Source: Rariglobus hedericola (GTDB lineage: Bacteria; Verrucomicrobiota; Verrucomicrobiia; Opitutales; Opitutaceae). From it: a stretch of DNA of 64,000 nucleotides. The DNA lies in the NCBI RefSeq assembly GCF_007559335.1, contig NZ_VMBG01000002.1, positions 434,001-498,000 on the forward strand, written 5' to 3'. Positions within the stretch are counted from its first letter, which is position 1. Each line of letters opens with the position of its first letter. A model generated the notes under the pieces. The model was not told the DNA's origin. It made no database searches and saw only the letters and a list, made by a program, of their open reading frames with translations. Position numbers and translations under genes: made by a program. Positions 61,197 to 64,000 of the stretch are shown piece after piece.

Positions 61197-61228
61197 AAAA
61201 AAAGGACGGTAGGCGAGGCCTACCGTCC
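61197..61228 (-). terminator. Hairpin with T7 directly before the gcvP start
   Basis: Minus strand GGACGGTAGGC (61228-61218), CTC, GCCTACCGTCC (61214-61204), seven T (61203-61197), then ATG. Eleven perfect pairs. It may end the upstream transcript or control gcvP. Confidence 0.85.
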
Positions 61229-61263
61229 GGCAAATGGTTTTTAGGGAATGCTGTGGGTATTAG

Positions 61264-61385
61264 GGCGAGACAGAGGACGAGAACGGAAAACAGAGGACTG
61301 AGGACGGAGGATGGACTACGGACGGACTGAGGACTGACGGATGAGCGCTGGGGACGGAGAACAGACGACGGAGTGACAGAATACA
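61264..61385. repeat. Degenerate GAGGAC-type heptamer repeats
   Basis: The plus strand is filled with variants of GAGGACN/GGACGGA: CAGAGGAC, ACTGAGGACGGAGGATGG, GGACGGACTGAGGACTGA, GGGGACGGAGAACAG and others, spaced by about seven bases. Same motif as in gspE (16440-16470). It lies in the 200-base gap between gcvP and the next minus-strand gene. Confidence 0.7.
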
Positions 61386-61427
61386 GAGAGCGGAAAACCG
61401 CATCCGCAGGATGGAAGCCTGTGGGTA

Positions 61428-62207
61428 TTACTTGGCGGCAGGGAGTTCGCCGCGGGCTTCGCGTTGGGTATCCTCAATCGTGGCTTCCAAGGCGGCCGCT
61501 AGGGCCTCCCAAGTCTGTGCACGCCGCAAGGTTTCGATGGTAAGCGGATCGGTTTTCAGGAGGGCGGCGCGGCGGGCTTCGGCTTGGACCTTGGTTGCTT
61601 GGAGCCGGTCGATCATCTCCTTAAGCGGGCTGGGCGCGGTGCGCTCGGCGGCGATGGTCCCTAGAATGGTTGTGCGGATGTCGGGCAGCTCGGAGAGGGT
61701 CTGAATCACGCGAGATTTCAGTTCATGGGACGACATGAGCTCATCCCGGCGATTGAGGACGCTGCCGGGCACGATTTCGGCCTCGGGATAAGTGACTTGG
61801 AAAAGGGCGATGAAGCGCAGGCGGTGATTCAGGACGGAGGCCGAGCTAACGCCAAACTGATAGGCGTTCATTTGCTCCTCAGTGGCCTCGGGCGGAAACA
61901 GGCGTATGCCTATGGCCGGTTGCGGCGCCGAGGTGGCGGGAAACGTGATGATCCAAGCCTCGGGATTGCTGGTGGCTTTGAGGATGTAGCCGGCCTGACT
62001 CAGGGCCTTGATGATTTCGGCGTAACGCGTGGCCCCGGTGGTCGTGGCCCGGGTGGTCGCGCCGTTGAACACTTGGCGGGTTTCGGCGTCGTCCCACTGG
62101 GGGACCAGCGGTTTGGCGTCGGAGCCCTTCTGGGCCAGCGAGGCAACGGGCAATGCAGCGCCCAGTGCAAGGGAGGCTAAAACGATGCGGAGAACGGGAG
62201 ATTGCAT
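61428..62207 (-). CDS. Exported hypothetical protein, 259 residues
   Basis: From the ATG at 62207, which starts a signal peptide (VLRIVLASLALGAALPVASLAQ). Mature part: DAETRQVFNGATTRATTTGATRYAEII, AWIITFPATSAPQPAIGIRL, LNHRLRFIALFQVTYPEAEI, then a long helical C-terminal region rich in Ala, Arg and Glu (LQATKVQAEARRAALL, WEALAAALEATIEDTQREA). No cysteine or enzymatic motif. Probably periplasmic, perhaps with a coiled-coil C-terminus. Not recognised. Confidence 0.7.
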   Translation of the reverse strand: MQSPVLRIVLASLALGAALPVASLAQKGSDAKPLVPQWDDAETRQVFNGATTRATTTGATRYAEIIKALSQAGYILKATSNPEAWIITFPATSAPQPAIGIRLFPPEATEEQMNAYQFGVSSASVLNHRLRFIALFQVTYPEAEIVPGSVLNRRDELMSSHELKSRVIQTLSELPDIRTTILGTIAAERTAPSPLKEMIDRLQATKVQAEARRAALLKTDPLTIETLRRAQTWEALAAALEATIEDTQREARGELPAAK

Positions 62208-62803
62208 GAGGGGCGCAGGGACGGTGATCGAATCGAGGCATGGCCACCAAGGCATAGAACACCGGGCCAGACCAATTTTTATCCGTCGCGGGACGGCGGG
62301 GCGAAAGTTTTAGCGCGGATTTTGAGGGATGTGCGCGTTTTTTTACAAAATCGGTGGTCGTGTCTGCCGATTTGTAAAAAATGCCGTGGAGGGGCCTGGG
62401 CCTAGCTAGAATACACTATCTATTGTGGATGGATGGGTTACGCGTGGTTCTGAATAGAGAGAGCGGCCAATGCATGAAAATGAAAGCTATAAACAATAGA
62501 GGTATGAAAAAATCTCACTCGATGAGTAATTATAATCCGAAGATGACTGCGTATTAATCACCACTCTGAACAGATCGCATAGTAGCAATTGGTTACGGAT
62601 ATCGCAATCGTTAAGCGTCGATAAGTCGCGGGCTTTTTCAGCCGATTTCAATTCACCAAATCGTCACCCCAGCGGTTTGACGGAGGGGTGAGGCATGGTG
62701 ACTGCTAATGATGTTATAGATTAAATCAGTTATTGGTCGGAATTCTAGTTCGACGCGGTTGGACGATGCTAAAATTTAAAAAATAAAGAATATGATATAT
62801 AAA
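62208..62803. other. AT-rich gap of about 595 bases
   Basis: No supported gene. It contains an imperfect inverted repeat (62339-62381), a short repeat CACCCC/GGGGTG around 62660-62690, and a 27-codon open frame (62474-62557, MKMKAINNRG...) that has no ribosome binding site and cannot be called. Base composition turns visibly AT-rich from about 62400. A promoter-like TTGGAC (62759) precedes the PEP-CTERM gene. Confidence 0.6.
62339..62381. repeat. Inverted repeat in the AT-rich gap
   Basis: TTTTTTACAAAATCGG (62339-62354) and CCGATTTGTAAAAAA (62367-62381), complementary except for one extra A, with a 12-base loop. T-runs on both outer sides. Confidence 0.8.
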
Positions 62804-63547
62804 ATGAAGTTACTTGTCGTGATGCTTGGGGCGGTTTTCACCGCACATTTGAATGCGGCGACTTTGGCAGGTTGGGATTTTAACGGTCAGGTTGGAGCTA
62901 GTAACGTATGGGGCCCTAGCCCATTTGCAGCTACTTCGTTAAGCGCGGGTGTTGTAAGTGCCAGCCTTGGGTTGGGTTTTACTACAAGTCAGTCTGGGAC
63001 TAGTGCAAGTAAAGCATGGGGGACCAACGGCTGGTCTTCGACTGCGACGACTGCAAGTGCCGCTCTTGCTGCTAATAATTGGATTACGATTACTCTTAAT
63101 GCAGATGCAGGCTACACAATGTCTTTAGCTTCGATTGATGCCTTTAATGTCCGTCGATCTGCAAGTGGACCGATAACTGGTCTTTTACAGTATTCAGTAG
63201 ATAGTGGAACGAGCTTTAACGATATTGGTTCGGCCATTACATGGGGTAATGTCACGACTTCATCAGGTAATGCGGTGGCATCTATTGATTTATCCGGAAT
63301 TGTGGATCTTCAAAATGTTGCATCCGTAACATTTAGAATATTGAATTATGGTGCGACGGGTGCCAGTGGAACTTGGTATTTGAACGAGCCTACTGCTACT
63401 GCTGGAGTGAGTGATTTTACTCTTTCGGGCACCACGGCATTATCCCAAGTTCCTGAGCCTTCTACCTACGCTATGGTTTTGGGCGGGCTGGTTTTGACAA
63501 TTGTTGTCGCTCAGCGTCGCCGTCAGTCGACTGCCAAGCGCAGCTAA
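62804..63547 (+). CDS. PEP-CTERM sorting-domain protein
   Basis: 247 residues from the ATG at 62804 (an ATG at 62792 is close). Signal peptide (LLVVMLGAVFTAHLNAA), a Ser/Thr/Gly-rich beta-type body without cysteine, and a C-terminal sorting signal: VPEPSTYAMVLGGLVLTIVV followed by AQRRRQS. That tripartite tail (PEP motif, hydrophobic helix, basic end) is recognised by exosortase, which moves such proteins to the surface, usually in EPS-producing bacteria. No exosortase gene is in the window. Codons are more AT-rich (TCT, GCT, AAT) than in neighbours, which may reflect acquisition or relaxed selection. Confidence 0.9.
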   Translation: MKLLVVMLGAVFTAHLNAATLAGWDFNGQVGASNVWGPSPFAATSLSAGVVSASLGLGFTTSQSGTSASKAWGTNGWSSTATTASAALAANNWITITLNADAGYTMSLASIDAFNVRRSASGPITGLLQYSVDSGTSFNDIGSAITWGNVTTSSGNAVASIDLSGIVDLQNVASVTFRILNYGATGASGTWYLNEPTATAGVSDFTLSGTTALSQVPEPSTYAMVLGGLVLTIVVAQRRRQSTAKRS

Positions 63548-63578
63548 TATTAATTAGTCGAGGCTTGATATTAATAGG

Positions 63579-63606
63579 CGGCGACGGCTTCGGCTGTCGC
63601 CGTTTT
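63579..63606 (+). terminator. Terminator of the PEP-CTERM gene
   Basis: CGGCGACGGC (63579-63588), TTCG tetraloop, GCTGTCGCCG (63593-63602), TTTT. Ten pairs including one wobble. Confidence 0.88.
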
Positions 63607-63620
63607 GCGTTTACGGGCTA

Positions 63621-63860
63621 ATGCTGACCGAGATTGATCAAGTATGTGCACAGTGGGAAAACATGATGGCATGTCGGATTTTCTATCCATTTATAGTTAA
63701 TGTGTTAGGAAGTGATTCGGATGTCTACGTATATTGTCGCACTGGCGTTGGCATGGCCGATGCAATGTTACGACTCATACAATTTAATGGCTGCTGGTCT
63801 TCACTCAAACGTCACGCTCGCGGGTTGCCGGTTGAGCAGATCTTAACAGGATTATCCTGA
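63621..63860 (+). CDS. Possible small protein, doubtful
   Basis: 79-residue open frame starting with ATG (MLTEIDQVCAQWENMMACR). No signal peptide, membrane segment or known motif; four cysteines without pattern. It starts only 15 bases after a terminator and has no ribosome binding site. It could be a remnant or chance frame in an AT-richer region. Confidence 0.2.
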   Translation: MLTEIDQVCAQWENMMACRIFYPFIVNVLGSDSDVYVYCRTGVGMADAMLRLIQFNGCWSSLKRHARGLPVEQILTGLS

Positions 63861-63898
63861 CGGTCCGAACCAGTCTGGTTCGTGCTTATTCTGCTACA

Positions 63899-64000
63899 GT
63901 GTCTTCGTCCTTTTCATTCAAGTTTCATTCTGCCGGTCGGCACCTTTCGGTTAAAAAGAACCGTGGGTTTGCGCTTCTCATCACTGTTACGTTATTGGCG
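63899..64000 (+). CDS. Start of a pilin-like exported protein, cut by window edge
   Basis: An open frame reaches the right edge. From a GTG at 63899 it reads a short Ser/Phe-rich leader and then KKNRGFALLITVTLLA. A basic leader ending in Arg-Gly followed by FALLITVTLL is the type IV pilin-like N-terminus without the +5 Glu, as in GspK-like or verrucomicrobial 'Verru_Chthon cassette' proteins. Only 34 codons are visible, so the exact start and family remain open; a GTG start inside a longer frame is possible. Confidence 0.5.
   Translation, partial: MSSSFSFKFHSAGRHLSVKKNRGFALLITVTLLA

Noticed and set aside
61197-61440. Glycine riboswitch upstream of gcvP
   Set aside because: A terminator-like hairpin before gcvP invites the idea, but the 200 bases upstream are heptamer repeats and show none of the conserved glycine aptamer sequences.

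Overview
The window is about 64 kb of GC-rich, densely packed bacterial chromosome. The gene content fits a Gram-negative member of the Verrucomicrobiota, most likely an Opitutaceae-type organism. This is inferred from a PEP-CTERM protein, a Kdo pathway gene (kdsB), a type II secretion (T2SS) locus, outer-membrane beta-barrels, GH140/acetylxylan esterase/rhamnulokinase polysaccharide genes, and short heptameric and palindromic repeats. No rRNA, CRISPR array, prophage or transposase is visible. Two tRNAs, Arg(CCT) and Leu(CAG), are present.

Layout. 0-1.1 kb: 3' part of hisC. 1.1-2.8 kb: a membrane-anchored TPR protein. 3.0-7.1 kb: an exopolysaccharide export module (beta-barrel, Wza-like protein, Wzc-like tyrosine kinase). 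7.2-8.6 kb: tsaC/sua5, rpsR, tRNA-Arg. 8.6-18.8 kb: T2SS genes as two convergent operons, pseudopilins and platform gspG-H-I-J-K-L-M on + and gspD-E-F on -. 18.9-21 kb: aroC and a P-loop-like protein. 21-24 kb (-): eda, a hydroxypyruvate isomerase-like gene and an acetylxylan esterase, then tRNA-Leu and a LysR-type HTH-only protein. 24-31 kb: hrpA, an ABC ATPase, a secreted EEP-fold protein, an ArsC-like protein. 31-41 kb: a DUF4097-like protein, M32 carboxypeptidase, tatD, HPr, kdsB, a YafD-like protein, carA, kamA, a SIMPL protein. 41-43.8 kb: a candidate small RNA, a glycine-zipper protein, a pRiA4b ORF-3-like protein, a NUC endonuclease, a small protein. 43.9-49.8 kb: beta-barrel and large FecR protein divergent from a CHASE2 nucleotide cyclase and second FecR-like protein. 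49.8-61.2 kb: panE, GH140-like hydrolase, rhaB, mqo, an FAH-family enzyme, a chemotaxis receptor, gcvP. 61.4-64 kb: secreted proteins of unknown function, an AT-richer PEP-CTERM gene, and the start of a pilin-like gene cut by the window edge.

How the parts relate. Three blocks concern the envelope: capsule export (3-7 kb), protein secretion (8.6-18.8 kb) and the FecR/CHASE2 signalling module (44-50 kb). The sugar genes (eda, isomerase, esterase, GH140, rhaB) suggest growth on plant or algal polysaccharide. The most unusual sequence features are: a perfect 37-bp palindrome inside the M32 peptidase frame with a second, imperfect copy elsewhere; two kinds of 7-bp repeat, one running through gspE; a promoter-to-terminator unit with no convincing gene; a similar CTAGGG/CCCTAG-type inverted repeat ahead of two unrelated genes; and terminator-like hairpins whose T-tract runs almost into the next start codon at four loci. 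All calls come from reading the sequence; no database search was run.
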